A stretch of DNA of 64,000 nucleotides from Takifugu bimaculatus (GCA_004026145.2 CP034991.1:7537294-7601293), one strand, 5' to 3'; positions 1 to 14,314 are shown, counted from the first letter of the stretch. Program-made: numbers and translations. The notes: generated from the sequence alone by a model not told the origin.

Positions 1-1678
1 TCAGGCTGAGGACTGCAGAGCTATTTTTGTAACAGCACAAAGACAAAAAGGGAGCCGTCATTGGGCTGACCGCACTTTCTCCACTTCCCTTCCCTCTCAT
101 CACTGTTTTCTGATGCACCGGCGGCGTGGTGGCTTCACACCAAAAGCGTTTTCAAGCGAGGAAATATTATCTAACTATCTTATAATGCCAGCTAGGTATT
201 TTGGATCAATGTCTGTTGAGCTTGCAAAGAGGAAAGAAAATGAAGTGAGAGCAGTTGATGAGCAGACGGAACCTCAGCACAGGACGGATTTACCTGCTTT
301 CTCTTTTCGAAACAAACACCTGTGTGAACCAGGGAAAATCCCCCTTAAATGACTTACGCCCATTTTCTAAATGCCATAACTAATAGTTGATAGCTTTGGT
401 AATGCCCCTAGAAGATTAAACACTATTGTATAATCACACACATGTGATTCACATACATCTAATAACCAATTGCCCACCCATCCTTGCAAAGACCCACCCA
501 CGGCTCCATAAATAGAGCGTCTGAAACATTCATAAAGGCCTCCACTTGTTATTCCATTGACGCAGATGCCAGCGCAGCACTTCAGTCAAGCACGGACAGA
601 CACCAGCAGCTAAAAATGGCACCTATTCATCAGACCCGAGAGGAGCGAGCGCCCACCTCTGAACACCCGCGACCTCTTCTCTGTGTCCTCATACACCCCC
701 CCCCCACCACCACCACCACCCATCCATTCAGGACATCGCAGCTGCTGCGGGTGGCTTGTCTCCCCATCATAGAAGTGATTGGTTTCACTTTGTCACCGAA
801 CAAAACATCTCACTCCCAGAGAACCTCATCAGTGTGGAGACTCCACCTCTGTCCCAACAAAGACGCTGCTTGATGTCCCGCAGAACAGCCAGTATTTCAG
901 GCGCGCCACCTTCGAGGGCCCCCACGACAGGATGGGGAAGGAAACAGCAGAAGCGGTAAAAGATGCCGTTTATCTAACAGCATGTTGCTCGTGGCAGCTG
1001 TCAGAGCAGAGGGAGCGGGCGTCCGGGGTACAGCTGGACACGAGCTGAGGAGAGTAATTAAAACTGGGATTTCAGCAGAAAAAAGGGGCAATATTAAAGT
1101 TCTCCCCTACAGCAGGATGAGGGAGGAACTATTGGTGATTTAAAGGGAACACATGTCGGCCCCTCCCACTGATGTTTCAACGACAACAAAAATGCAGCCA
1201 GAGACGATTTAAGATGCTCCGCTGACCAGAGAGTGCATGTACAGTATGAGGATGTGTGCGGAGTAATGAGCTTAGTGCCAGTTTGGGAGGTGTGCAGTGA
1301 TGTAAGCAGTGATGTAACCTCCAGCAGCAGAGCAGCATCACCAGATCTCAGATCACCCTTGGTCTGAGGTTTTTTCCTGTCTCAGACTCGATCACAGTCA
1401 CAGGGAGATGCAGCCCAGAGGAGGAGAGCCCATAAAGCTTAGGGCTCCTTTCAAACAAAAGTCCTGGAATGGCGTGGCATCTTCCGAATGAGGCTGCAGA
1501 GGAGGCTGCAAGGTCGACAAGTCGGAGTGTCGAAAACAAAAGCTGCTTTTTCTTTTCTCACTATAGTCGCACAACTAAATCTGACGGTAAAATGGTGATG
1601 ACAAGAGTGATAGAAATACTGCGATGAGAACTCCAGCGCCCACTCATTGCTCTGATGGCACCTTTCTAGTTCTGCGTG

Positions 1679-1680
<2 letters not shown>

Positions 1681-1722
<42 letters not shown>
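1681..1722. repeat. (TG)n microsatellite
   Basis: About 21 uninterrupted TG units. Confidence 0.95.
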
Positions 1723-1725
<3 letters not shown>

Positions 1726-2593
1726 AGTAAGACCAGAAAAAGAGTCTCGTAGATAGTTTGTGTCTCCCATTGCAGAGTTCCTGCCATCCGTAACTCTTTC
1801 TGTCATCACCCAGATGAAAGCTTTCCATTTATCTATTTTTTGTCACCCCTTTTTCCTGTTTGCTTCGGTCCCAGCTGTGCCCACTCAGCCGAGCACTCTG
1901 CTTACAGATGAATTGCCCTCACTGTCGGCCACTTATTGTCCAAATGTAAAGCAGAATTGTGCCCTCCAGTAACCTCACCCCAATATCCTTTTTTCTTGTC
2001 CTCGTTCCCTTTTTGGCTGGTGTGGGTACGTCCATCTATGCATGACCCCGGTGTCTGGATAGCAATCAAGGAGCGGGATTAGGCTGACAGACCTCCCGCC
2101 CCCGGTTTGCTTCCCTCTCTGTCTCCATCCCTCCATTGCATAACACCTTTTCGCCATCCACTGGCAGCAACTGTTCATCCCCAAACCCTCTGTAGTCCCA
2201 TCTGCCTCTTTTTTTTTTATGTGTGTGTCATTTTCCTCCAGGCTACAGTTCACCCTGACAGCCTCTCCCACTTCCGGTGCACCCAATCCTTCAGAGATAC
2301 TCGATTAAAAATGAAATAACCACCCGTAGCACACACTACACTCGCCCAAATCAAAGTGGGAAATGTCCTTAATCACAGTCTGATGCACGTTAATTGTCCA
2401 CGTGTCCAAGTTAGAAGCCGTGTGCAACCTAAATCTGTACATTTTGCTCCCAGTAAACTAGAACTAATCATTGTGGTTTGTTGCAGATGGGACGAGTGTG
2501 TGTGTCGGAGAGCGGTTCCCTCAGGCACAGCTGGCACAGACCAGTTACATAACCTGGTCTGTGGCCTCTGCCTGCCTGGCTCCGCGGATGGTT

Positions 2594-2594
<1 letters not shown>

Positions 2595-2649
<55 letters not shown>
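2595..2649. repeat. (AC)n microsatellite
   Basis: About 27 uninterrupted AC units. Confidence 0.95.
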
Positions 2650-2652
<3 letters not shown>

Positions 2653-3359
2653 AGGATGGATGGTACTTGCCTCGCTCAGTACAGATGGCACCGGTGAGGC
2701 TGCCAATGTGCACGACTATCCTCACCAAGGTGGGTGGGTGGGGCTTAGTGGAAGCAGCGTGTTTCTCAGTGTGAACGTTGATCCCAGTTACGGGACTAAA
2801 CTAACGCACAGGGAGACGATTCGGTCTGGAGAGGGCACAAATACAAACTATGCAACACCGATAAAGGTGTAAGAACACTCGAGCGAGCCTCGGGACACAG
2901 GCCGACGCCTCCGTGTGGGTCTGTCAGAGCTGTTATCTTACAACCGCTGACACAGTCAAGGTGTTGCATGACGCAGCGCGCAGCCGGGACAATAAGTGGC
3001 TCTGTACCACATCCGTCTGACAGCCCAAGTCATGACAGCACCAATCCCCCATCCATTAACGATAGCATGGGCGTGCTCTAAGATGAAACACAAGAAATTA
3101 TTATTGTTCTGAGGAGGATGACGCATGGTGCCACTGGCAGGATGTTGATGGAAAATGATCCAATAATGAACAGTTGGTATCTCAAATATTGGATGAGCTA
3201 CACTGATGGCCAATAATAAAGGGGTAAAATCCTGGCCTACAAAACAAAGATGGCAGGAGATTACAGACCGCTGAAATGTTTCCAGAACACACCGATGCCC
3301 GGCTCTGAAATAGGCCCCGTCTGTCTTTCTTCAATCATGAGAGGCCTCTCTTTATCAAC

Positions 3360-4480
3360 ACGGCAGCTACCTGCGTAACACAACCCCGCTCGTGACGTCA
3401 GAGCCATAAGATCCTACGCCTGGGTGCGTGCGTGCGTGCGTGAGGACGCATCGGGCTGCGGCGCAGCATCCGCCAGGCTCATCAATGAAACGCGTTTGCG
3501 CGCTCCCCCCCCCCCCCCCCCCCATCCCCGCGCAGCCATTCATAATCACCTGGCCCATTCACATGTTTGCGGGTCGGCGATTGAACCGTTTCTCCGTCCT
3601 GGAATTTCAACTTTTCGTCGCTGAGAGGAAGCCGTGTTCCGCGCAGGTGGATGGCACATATCCCGCACATATCCCGCACATATCAGCCTCCAGCCGAACT
3701 GATGCGCCGATAAGTCTTGCGTAATGTGCCGAGCCCATCGCTGCACGACACCTCACCGATTCCTCCGAGCGCAGCTGCACGTGTGTGCAAAGAATATGCT
3801 ATCACTTCATCTTTTTCATATAAATAGTTTAAAACCACTAAGTAAACTATGAGCGCTTCGGGGATTATTTCATGACCTCGGTATTTATCTATGTATCTTA
3901 GAGGAGATTAAAAGGCCGTTGCGTAGAATTAGGTCACGGTGGGACGCGAGTGCCTTTAAAAATAAAGGATTTCTCAGGCGGTGTGCGGGTTTACTTTGTA
4001 CACAAAGACAGCGGCGTCGGGAGCATGTGACTGCGGGCGCAGGAAGGGTTCCTACCTTCCGACGGTTCCGGAATTGACCCACATGCCACTCTGCTGGTGG
4101 TTCAGCCGGTCACTCGAACCGGACAAAGAGACCGAAGAGATGGTCGGGTTTGTTCCGTTGGTCGTGCCAGACTCTCATAAAGCGAACGCAGGCGTCGCAC
4201 AGCAGGACCGCGCCGCTCTGTCACATCCTCCCCGCTCTCACGTCTCTGCCGACCGCCTCTTTTAATCCCGCTCCCCGCGGTTCTCAAGCGGCGACGCAGC
4301 AGGCTCGACGCGACGCTACCGAGACTGGAAACAACGTCCCGATGGAAGGAAATCGAGGCATAACTGTCATATAGGCTCACTCCGCATCTGAGCCACCCCC
4401 TTTTTTCTGTTGTTGTTTCCCCAGCTGATTTAACCGGAAACACGCCCCAAAACCTACGTCAGGGCACCGGGCGCCCTGCG
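3360..4480. promoter_or_regulatory. CpG-rich segment, candidate promoter or 5' exon
   Basis: CpG dinucleotides are much denser than in the flanks, with a short GTGC/GTGCG repeat near 3,424, a perfect TGACGTCA CRE palindrome near 3,393-3,400 and a poly-C run at about 3,506-3,523. This is what an unmethylated promoter island looks like. No coding exon could be attached to it, so the gene it might serve is unknown. Confidence 0.3.
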
Positions 4481-6895
4481 CCTCATGTGCTGCGTTCACG
4501 GACAGTCAGAAAGAAATAACTTCAGCCTTAAGTTGCGTCTGTCTGCACGATAATAATTCACGAAAACGCAATGCTGCCAACCGTGAACCCAGAAATACAA
4601 GTGAAGCTAGTTAAGGGTAAACGTGATATAAAAACACAAACACAATTAAGATCACTGTGTATGTAAGCCACGCTGCCGCCAACGCACATCTGTTAAAGTC
4701 AAAAATCCGGAATGTTGGAGGTGTAAAAAAGCACCCAAACGTGTCTTCAGAGATAAGGACGCAACAGCCAATCTTAGCCCGAGATGCTCATAATAACTCC
4801 GCCCTAACTGTGCTTTTGCCACCCTGTTAACTCGCAACCTGCTGCAGAGCACGCTGCCTTTTGTTAGCGGCTCACACAGCCCCGCCGCTGCGCCGCTTCT
4901 TACGACTCTCAGCACAGCAGTGCACATTACTCACACACGAGAATCAGGACATGTCTCTGTAAGAACCTCGTCCCTGTTGGTTCTGCACATCTTATCATCC
5001 CATCCTTATGTTAGCAAAACAACTATTCAAGGTTCTGACAAGAAAAGCATTAAAGAAAAAGAAAACTATCGAAACAATCAATATCTGCAGAATGTACTCT
5101 GAGGTTATTTTGGGTGCATAGCAACTATCTGCCACATAGCAACACTTGTGCAATGCAGGACCAAGGAGAAGAGAGAAAAAAAAATCTAAATTGCTGTGGA
5201 ACATGCCCAGTCTTTATACCTCCATGTGTATCCAAGATCTCAGTGTCTGGGAATGCGTTCCTGGAATGTTAAGCTGTACCAGAGAAGAAAAGCACTGCCA
5301 TGTTACCGAGAAGCTAAAACATCTCAAGGTTTTGCCAACAAGGCTATTTTTGCTTCAGTTCATTTTTTACTGCCAGACTTACTGCCCATTTTGACTTTTC
5401 AGAAGACCCCTTTTGAGCATTTCCTCTTTTTATTATAGTCCTGCCTGCAACCAGAGATAACATTTGTAAGGGGAAGCTAACTGAATGTTATCTTTACAGT
5501 TGGTTTAGTTTCACTTCCCACGTGGACCTTGGACTTTCTGAAATACCTACTTCCTCTAATGGCTGTGGAAGATTAAAGAGAGCCTCCTACTGGTCGAGTT
5601 TGGTACTAAACAACAGGAAATGCAATGAAAACTTTCTGAGAGGTTATATCACAGCTGACACTCAGGGCCTCTACAGAGCAATACATGTAAAATACTGAAG
5701 AGGAATTTCTGCCCATATCAGTCTGTCAGAACAAGGGTAAAGACCCATTTTCATTTCCTTCCACTTGTCGTACATGAACGCAAACGGCACTAAATGCTCA
5801 GTGAACGGGGGGAAACACGCAATGTCTGTTTATTCATTTGCTCGATGTTTTCTCGAAGCCCTGAGAAAACACTGGCCCTCGACCTCGCTGGCACGGCCCG
5901 AATGAAACGGAATAAAAGATTGGACTGGAATGGGGCCTTAACTGCACTGGCACACAGAGGGCTTGGAACTGTGGAGAGGCAGCCTCTGCTTTTTTTAGAG
6001 GTGTATGTGTGAGAACTCTCGAGCTGCACAGTCTGAGGCGATGTCTGGCCTTTTTAGCCATACAGTCGCGAGAAAAGGGGCTTGTTTACGAGCTTAGTCG
6101 CTCTTTCATTAAATGTGTGGGAAGCCTCTCTGCAGAATAAGATGGATCCTAAGAGAGTTCACCAAAAACGAGCTCGTATCGGCCCCCTACAGGTGGATTA
6201 CAGCAAGTTTTGGAGTTTAAAATAAGATGTTCTTCTATCAGAACACCCAATCAGCATTTGATGTGAACAATAAAAGAGGGAAAGGTGCCAATTTTAGCAA
6301 TAAGGCTTAAAAGAATTTAAGAGAAGTGCTGCTTGGTCAATAATATGTTTGTCTGATAGGTTTGTTATGTTTTTACGCCGGTCAAACGCGACCACTAATA
6401 AACGGCGACTCCTTTTCTAACAGATTATTACTCGTGTTCTAGTATCACGATTACAGACGACCCACTGAGTTCGTATCATTTTTATGACCTTGGCGCCCTT
6501 CGCCTCGGCTCATCCCCGTACGTCAACCTCTCCGCTGACCCTCTTCTCACCCCTACAGCTTACCCGAATGTGCGCGCACCCCCTGCCCCAGCGCTGTACT
6601 GGGACTGCTCTAAAGCTGTCAAAACAGCCAGCTTCTCACACTCCCTGCGTCCACCGAGCGCTCGCTTCAAACACACTTGCATGCAACACACACCCGAGGA
6701 CGGGCGGCGTGCACGCGGCACCGTGCGCTGACACAAGTAGGTCAGAGCTGCAGTGGGTCTTTCAAACAGTCCTCCAGCGTCGCAAAACTGATAACAATAT
6801 CAAAGATTGGGTTGCACCTCCGGCCCGGATACATGTGGAATACTGCATAGCACATGCACAGCAAATATGATCTGCACCATGACATCATGCTCTCA
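4481..6895. other. Non-coding stretch, nothing recognised
   Basis: AT-richer unique sequence without a credible exon, tRNA-like element or tandem repeat. A poly-G run of about 16 bases follows at 6,897-6,912. Confidence 0.45.
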
Positions 6896-6956
6896 GGGGG
6901 GGGGGGGGGGGGAATAGAAAAAATAAATTGTTGACTTCTTCTGCTCTTCATTCACA

Positions 6957-7490
6957 TTTCTCTCTCCCTCTCTCTCCCTCTCCCCCCTCTCTCCCTGTGC
7001 CCCCTTTCTCCCTCTCTCTCTACCTCTCCCCCCTCTCTCCCTCTTCCCCTCTTTCTCCCTCTCCCTCACCCCCCTTTCTCTCCCTCTCCCTCCCTCTTTC
7101 TCCTTCTCTCCCCTCTTCTCCCTCTCTCCCTCTCCTGTTCCCCCTTTCCCCTCTCTCTTACTTCCCCCCCTCTCTCTCTCCCTCTCCCCTCTTCCCCTCT
7201 CTCTCCCTCTCCCCCTCTTTCTCCTCTCCCTCTCTCTCCCCTTTCCCTCTCCCCCCCTTCTCTCCCTCTCCTCCCTCTCTCCCCCTCTTTCCTCCCCCTC
7301 TTTCTCCCCTCCTCTCCCTCTTCCCCCTCTTTCCCCCTCTCCCCCCCCCTCTCTTCTCCTCGCTCCCCCACTCTTCTCCCTTCTCTCTCTCCCTCCCCCC
7401 CCTGCCTCCCTCTCTCCCCCTCTTCCATCCTCTCCCTGCCCCCCCCCTTTCTCTCGTTCTCCCCCCCTCCCCCTCTTGCTCCCTATATTT
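6957..7490. repeat. Polypyrimidine (CT-rich) tract, about 530 bp
   Basis: The plus strand is almost purely C and T for over 500 bases, built of degenerate CTCTCCCT-type units; the minus strand is correspondingly purine-only. The long open frames on both strands here (Ser/Pro/Leu-rich or Gly/Glu/Arg-rich) are by-products of this composition and are not genes. Mirror-symmetric purine/pyrimidine tracts of this kind can form triplex H-DNA. Confidence 0.9.
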
Positions 7491-8292
7491 AGCCTCTCTC
7501 AGCGGGAAGTGGCTGAGATGTGTTGCCAGCCAACACCCTGACACAATCCAGAATATGTTTTGTCCGTCCATGCGGGCTGCGGGTGATGGGCATGTTAGCG
7601 AAGTGTGAGTTGTGCCTGAAAAACACTCAACATGAGATAAGTTCAGAGAAAAACAACGCAGGAAGAGACCGACATGTCACATCACGCACAAACTGTTTAC
7701 ACGCAAATTTATCAGTCGAATGTCGTATCAGAAGCCGATTGGAAAACCACGTGTTCCCAGCTGCTAATGTGCCAATATGCACAAATGCTGGGGCGTGCTG
7801 AGAAGATAAGGTGCAGAAGCAAGTGGTAGTGCTTCCTTTGGTGGTAACATGTCCTTTTAAAATTCTTCTAAACCCGTCCAGAGCTATCCAAAAACTATCC
7901 AATTTGCTATGCTGCATTTCAGTTATGAGGGATGCCATACAGCTGAAATATGTTATAAATTTCTAGTTGATGTACTGTACCAGATTATTTGCACCCATAG
8001 TCCTTGGGCAGGTCAAAGCAATAAAGCTTTTTGCCACTACTACTATTACTGAAGCACACAGAGGATAAAACTTCAATTTCAAGATCTAATTCCTACACAA
8101 GTCTGTGAAACCTCGGTGTGTCAAAGTCTTTCTGCCTGCAGACAAACGTTCTCTTAGTTGAATACCAAGTCAAGTTCCTGCCGGTGATGGTGGGCCACCG
8201 TGAAGAAATATGTGGGGAATGTAAAGTGGCTTCGGGTCCAACTGGTGGGAAAAGGATGGAAGAAAGCCGGGGCATGGAAAGGCTGCAATGTC

Positions 8293-8359
<67 letters not shown>

Positions 8360-10158
8360 GGAGGTCTATGTGTTTAGCTGCCTGCTGTCTGCCTGAGAAT
8401 AAACAGGCTTCTGTTTATGACATGAACATCAACTAGAATGTATCCCAGCCGCATGTCTGGCCTTTACAAAGTGAAGCAGAACACTCCACTGTCCCAAAGC
8501 ACCTTACATTGCCAGAGGTGCAGCAGCAGCTGGCACACCCAGGAGCCACCACCTCCCCCTGCACACCTTGTGGCTGTGCTTCTTTCTTAACAATGCGCTG
8601 CTGGGTGAGAAATTCCTTTGATTCTTTCTGGGTGACTAAATTGTTTTGTTGTTTGTCTGAAAGCCTGGCTTGTAATTCAAGGCTTGTTTCTGCCTAAATG
8701 ATAGCATGAGAAAAGGTTAATATAGACATGGATAAGGTGGACAGGCAGCATTGGAGATGGCCTGGATGCTTGGAAGATTTGAGGGTCGCAAACCCTCCAC
8801 AATAAAGAAGGAAGTGCACTTCAGAAGAAGTCTAACGTGATTGTGAGGCACCTGACCGGAGAGGTTCAGGCCTGTTAAGGTCTGGCTCCTCGGACACAAC
8901 ATAGAGACACAAGCAACACAATCACAAGTCACACAAACAAAAACCACTCAGGTCAGCAGATGTGCTTCTTAAACTGTAACTGTCAGGAAGCAGGTTAATC
9001 TGATTAAGGCTCTCTTAACCTGAAGCTCTTAACCTTTAGCAACCCCAGTTAGCATCCACACTGATGAGGAAAAATAGCAGAGCTCCAGATTATCTCTGTT
9101 ATATCAGGAAGAGGGTGCTGAAGCACTTAATAGCTTGGTGTATTATAAGACTTTTTAAGACAAACACAGCACAAGGATGAGCTTTTATAGGTCAAGGTTC
9201 TGGCTGAGGTGATGCCAAGGTGGACTATAAGAAGGAGGTACAAGTCAAAGCAAATACAGAAACAGGGGTGGAGCTCAGGAAGGAAATGATTACAGAGCCT
9301 GGGTGAAGATAGGCAGCTCATGAGAGTTGAATGCATCAATATGACCTGAAGTGCGCTTCTGCAGCATTCCCATGTTGTCTATGACAAGCAACTGTTGCAC
9401 GGTGATTCAATTTCCAAGAACTGTTGGAGTAAACAGAGCGAAAATGACCAGAAAGGTTTCAAATTCACTGGAGGCAGAAGAAATCATCCCAGATGGGCCG
9501 TGGAATTGTGACTCCCTGAGGTGACACAACGTTGAAAACCACCTCCGAGCACAACAAACGCGTTCAACAACTGTAATCCACTTGGAAACCTTCCCCGCGT
9601 CCCACCTAATTACATTTCTAATGCTTGGATTTACTGTCAGATCGAAGAGATTTAATCCTGCAGATGAATTCTCTGGAAACTACTTAGTACGTCCCTTAGG
9701 AATAACATCAGCGGGGATCAGGGAGGAGTTTATAATGGAATATTCATAATCTTAAATGGGATATTCTGATTTGTAGCTCCTTACGACAGTGAGAGTGGGG
9801 AAGGAAAATGAATATGCAGAGTGAGTTAGTGCCGAAGGTTTGAGTTCTTTTCCCACTTTACTCTCCTGGGAATGGTGCTTTGTGCTTCGCAGACACGTCC
9901 ATCTTCTGTCGTGCGGGCAGGTTCCCATTAGAATTCTGTGGAGCACCATAAGGTGACCTCACTGCCCTCAACAGCGTTATTGACCCGCACATTAATGGCA
10001 CATCAATTACGACCAAGCGCGCAGTAACGTGCACTTTGCTGCTACGTGCATGAGGTTGGTAACCTCCCTGGACCCCAGCAGCCGCTCTGACACAGTCATC
10101 TTTGGACCGGTCCTGAGATCACACAGCAAACATGAAAAGGTGAGCGGGGACAAAGCGG
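7491..10158. other. Non-coding stretch, one microsatellite
   Basis: Apart from the TG microsatellite at 8,296-8,356 no structured feature or credible exon was seen. Confidence 0.45.
8296..8356. repeat. (GT)n microsatellite
   Basis: About 30 uninterrupted GT units. Confidence 0.95.
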
Positions 10159-10243
10159 GCCTCCGTCCCTGTGACGCGCAGCCTCCGTCCCTGTGACGCG
10201 CAGCCTCCGTCCCTGTGACGCGCAGCCTCCGTCCCTGTGACGG
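10159..10243. repeat. 22-bp minisatellite, about 3.9 copies
   Basis: The unit starts GCCTCCGTCCCTGTGACG and repeats at 10,159, 10,181, 10,203 and 10,225, the last copy incomplete. Copies are essentially identical, which implies recent expansion. Each full unit carries three CpGs. The tract lies just upstream of a CpG-rich patch at about 10,320-10,625. Confidence 0.92.
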
Positions 10244-10319
10244 TACGTGAGGACCGGCTGTGTATCACCATTTGCGAAGGTATAAAACAGACATGAGAAG
10301 GAAAATTGCAAAGGGAAAA

Positions 10320-10625
10320 AAGAAAAACGGATTTCGACGCAGGTCAGTTAGTATCCCAGAAACAGCCTGAACAAACAGCGAGCGGAGCCAAATCAAACAC
10401 TTCTGGACTTCAGTCTGGCACAGAGACGCAGAGCCGAGGGTCCCGTTGCGATCACGCCGCACGCAGTCCGGCCAGCGCGCCGACCCAGCACACTCAGCAC
10501 AGAGGTTCAACCTTCCTCTGGCCTGTGACCACTTCAAACGACCCAAAGTCAACCTGGGACCTCGCGTTGCCGGTTGCGTAATCTCCCGCGGCGTCAACTG
10601 GTGGAGCGAAAAAGTCTGGTCGAAC
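10320..10625. promoter_or_regulatory. CpG-rich patch, possible promoter
   Basis: A local cluster of CpGs stands out from the AT-richer surroundings. No linked coding exon was recognised, so the call rests on composition alone. Confidence 0.2.
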
Positions 10626-13600
10626 TTTGGATTTCTGGATTCAAACTTATTGGGCCAAACTTCGGAGTTTTGAGCTCAATGGCAACCTAACACCTTTATA
10701 TGTTTTTAGACGGACGGAATTTAACACGGTTAACTGTGTTTTTAGAAAACATAAATGTGAAGCTGATTGATCTTTGGGTCGGTCAAAGCAAGCGCCGTCG
10801 CTTTAAGATGCAGAGAGAGGAAGGGTCCCAAAAGAGGGGCGTCAAAATAAAATCCGCCACATCAAGAGAGGGACAAACAAATAGACCGCGTTGCACAGAG
10901 CCAAGGCGTAACAGGAAGTCCCCCGTTTACCTCAAATGGTCTGCATGTCGCTGGGCCACATTGAGCCCAAGAGTTCCTTGCATTGTGTTGCTCTTGCACA
11001 AACACGTACAATTGTTTGTTTTTCTGGTTCAGGAATTTATTCAGGCAATTGAGGACTTGGGAAAAACCTTCAGCCGCCCTAAAAAAAGCTACGTTTTTCA
11101 CCCAAAGCCAGAGGTCAACGTCTACCGCGTCTCAATTGGCTGGAAATTATCAAATGAGCAAAATATGCTGGCGCACAGATGATACGGCGTACATGACGGA
11201 GAGCCTAAAATAGTCAGATGGAAAAATCTATACTGGTCTCCTGTTATTTTCCCCACTGATGCCTGCTGGCCTGACAACACAACAGGGGAGGCAATGCTAA
11301 CAGCACACTGTGACCACATGTCAGTCGATTGGCAGGCTGCAGCTCTGAGGCACATGCTTTAATCAGGCTGGAATAGGGGCGGGGGTCAGGGAGCGGGAGC
11401 GCCTTTCGATGGTGCATTACCCCCGGTCTCGGCTAATCCCAGCTGCTCTTGAGCAGACGAACAGAGACTGAAGGAAGGAAGCGAGCTGCTTGGCTCCTCG
11501 TGTCTTTTAGCCGATAATGTTGGGGGATCATTTCTCTCCCCGCTGTAGTATTGATAAGTGCATCGACTGGCAAGTAAAAGGCCATTTATCAGTAAACCTT
11601 AGCAGCCATGATGGAGCATAACAACGCACAGGAAATCAATATTTCTGCATGACACGCCCTCTTTTGAGGATTGCCCGGGTATTAAGTCTGTTAGATTAAG
11701 TAGAAGTATTGATGGAATATTTAGGTTTAAATGAGAGCGATGTAGAATTTGAATTACTATTTTAGCTTCAGGTGAGCTTAACTTAAGCATGCATGCATTT
11801 ATTTTTCATCCTGTTGCTCATCAATGGTTGCTGGTTGCAATTTGCTGTCCTTTTTTGCTCTCTGAGCTCTTCTGTGACCATATGTTTAATTGAAGGGACG
11901 GACCTCAAAGCAAATGGGGTGAAATATGGCTACCCAAACCAGACAATGAATGGAGAGATGATTTTTTTTGTTTTTAAACTGTAGAGGAAGCCACAGAGAC
12001 GAGACGGACTGTGAGAGAGGGAAGAGTGTCAGCCAGGTTGCATCAGCCTCGTGAATCTGCAAAAAAAAAAATCAGGGCGGCCCTCAATCAAATGGAATGT
12101 GGCCGATTGTGAGCCCAACTATGGTTTTGATAAATAGCTGTGAAGGGAAACACCCTCCTCTGCAGACAATACGTACTAGTAGAGATTAAAACAGCGTCAC
12201 AGGCCGGGTCAAAACTGAAACCTTGATTTTCAGGCATGGCACCCTTGCGGGGTTTTCTTCCACAGATTAGCCGGAAGCCTTCAAAACTGTCACCACGGAT
12301 ACAGACAAACAGATCATGCGCATGTTTCAAAGCGCCTGTGTGTATATCATTAAGGTTTTTGCAGATGTGGCTTCAGGACTTTGCTGGTGTGACTCATTGC
12401 GTCTGTGTGCGTCTGCTCGTGGAAGCTTTACAGGCCGTGTTGTTGCGAAGCTGCCAGGAAACCACAGCAGAGCAGCCAGCGTCTCACTGGAAGAACTTGA
12501 TGTGGGCAACATACAGCGGCCATAAAAAACTTCTCTTCACAGCTTTCAAACCTGTTAGCGACAGCATCCGCTACATCTGTAGCGAGTATCGCCTTTTTCT
12601 TCAAGCATCTACAACAAGAAAATAAAGACATACACTCCTGAGACATATAACCACACAACCCCACCCATGATGGAGGTGTGTGCGTCCTACACGACCCCAC
12701 ATCATCGGCACAACCTCAGTCATATGACCGATTCACCAAAGGGATCGGCTTTCTGCCGCAAATGAAAGGAGCGGATGCTAAAGAAAGAAGCCCCCGGGCA
12801 TCATATTGCACACATGCACGCAAAAATAGGTTTGCTCCGGTGTTGACATCCGCGGCCAACACGCCGCTTCTGTGTCACCTCTGACGGTTCCAGCCCCAGC
12901 AGGTTCTGCCCTAACCGTGATGACACGCACAGGAACGGTCGCAGTTCGGGTTTCCGACCGTACCTTTGGGTTGACGCCAGAGCGTCGGAAGACTTGATCG
13001 AGCTTGACGTTTTGAGTTTAGGCGGCCCGAAAGCAGAAAAGGTTTAATAGCATCGTAGCGTGGGCCAGAAATGAGTCTGACAAAAGAAACATTTATCCTC
13101 GGGCTGACTGTGCATGTTCTGACATTAGCTAGATTGCGCAGTGCGCCTCCATATCACTGCAGCCCATCCTGCAGGCGCACCCCCGTCCCCGTCGGGCCCT
13201 GACCTCTGACCACGCACACCAAGATGAAGTTTCCTTATCTCTCTCACCCTCTTGATCCGGCCCTACCCTGTCCTGGTTTGTCGTCACTGGGGAAGCAGCA
13301 CGTTCTTACTTGCGCACGCGTGCACATACACACACATATTTAATCATAAGTTGCAGAGCTGGGTTTGACTATCACCACAGTCCCCCGTTATATCATGTAA
13401 GAACACTCTGCGTGTTTCTTCTCGTTATTTTTAGTTTAAGACTGTTCTTGCTGTTTGCTTGCTTATACACAGCAGTAGAGGCTTCTCCCAGCTATTTGTG
13501 CTTTTCTTTTTCCTCTTTCTCTTGGGTTCAAACTGAAGAGAGTCTAAACTTGGAAGACTTTGGCAGCCCCAAGATGCATATTTCCATCACTGTAAACAGT

Positions 13601-14243
13601 TTATAACAGTGTGGCGTCTGCACATTCTCTCCCCCCGACTCATATTTAAAGCCCAAGCCTCTCCGCGTCCCCCTCCGTCTTCACTCTTTTATGGCAATTT
13701 TCAATTCAGCTCAAAATTCAGTGTTTTCTTTTTTCTTATTATCACCAGTTTTCTACTCTTTCTGTCGCTTTCTCCTTTACTCAGTGGTTAGAAACGAGCC
13801 AAGAAGCAGCCAGTACGAGGACAGTACGCTGTGCAGTTGCCATCTCCAGCACAATGACCCTCTCTCTCCCTCCCTCCCTCTTCCCCCCAACCCGCTCTCT
13901 CTCTTTCTTTCTCTTAAGAGAACAACATCATGTGGTGCTGGCAGAGAAGAAGACACAGTTCTGCGGGGAGTGTCAGATATGCTGTTTGGCGTTCCTTTGT
14001 GTGCTCCATTACAGCCACATTTCTGCATGTTTCATCAGCTATCAGTTTGTGCTGCGTAAACGTAAAGAAAAGGTGAAAGACACGCACTCCATAACCTGTA
14101 TCACATGTCATTTACATGTTATCAAGTGTCAGAACGTGTGTGTGCGCTAGACAAACACAAAGTTTCTTATATTAGTCCCAGCTGTGTGGACTCGCCGGCG
14201 GTAGCAAAGAGTGTTTTTTATGTGTGCGACCCTACTGGAAAGC

Positions 14244-14314
<71 letters not shown>

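Larger units (their letters stand above)
1..3360. other. Non-coding stretch, no gene recognised
   Basis: No exon with recognisable protein similarity was found on either strand. Open frames here are short and unconserved in character. The stretch holds two dinucleotide microsatellites (listed separately) and otherwise apparently unique sequence. In human, RTKN lies beside WDR54, so this could be flank or intron of such a neighbour, but no rhotekin exon was recognised. Confidence 0.5.

Noticed and set aside
6928..7608. 226-codon open frame on the plus strand and 120-137-codon frames on the minus strand
   Set aside because: Created by the polypyrimidine tract; composition is only Ser/Pro/Leu/Phe or Gly/Glu/Arg with no domain.
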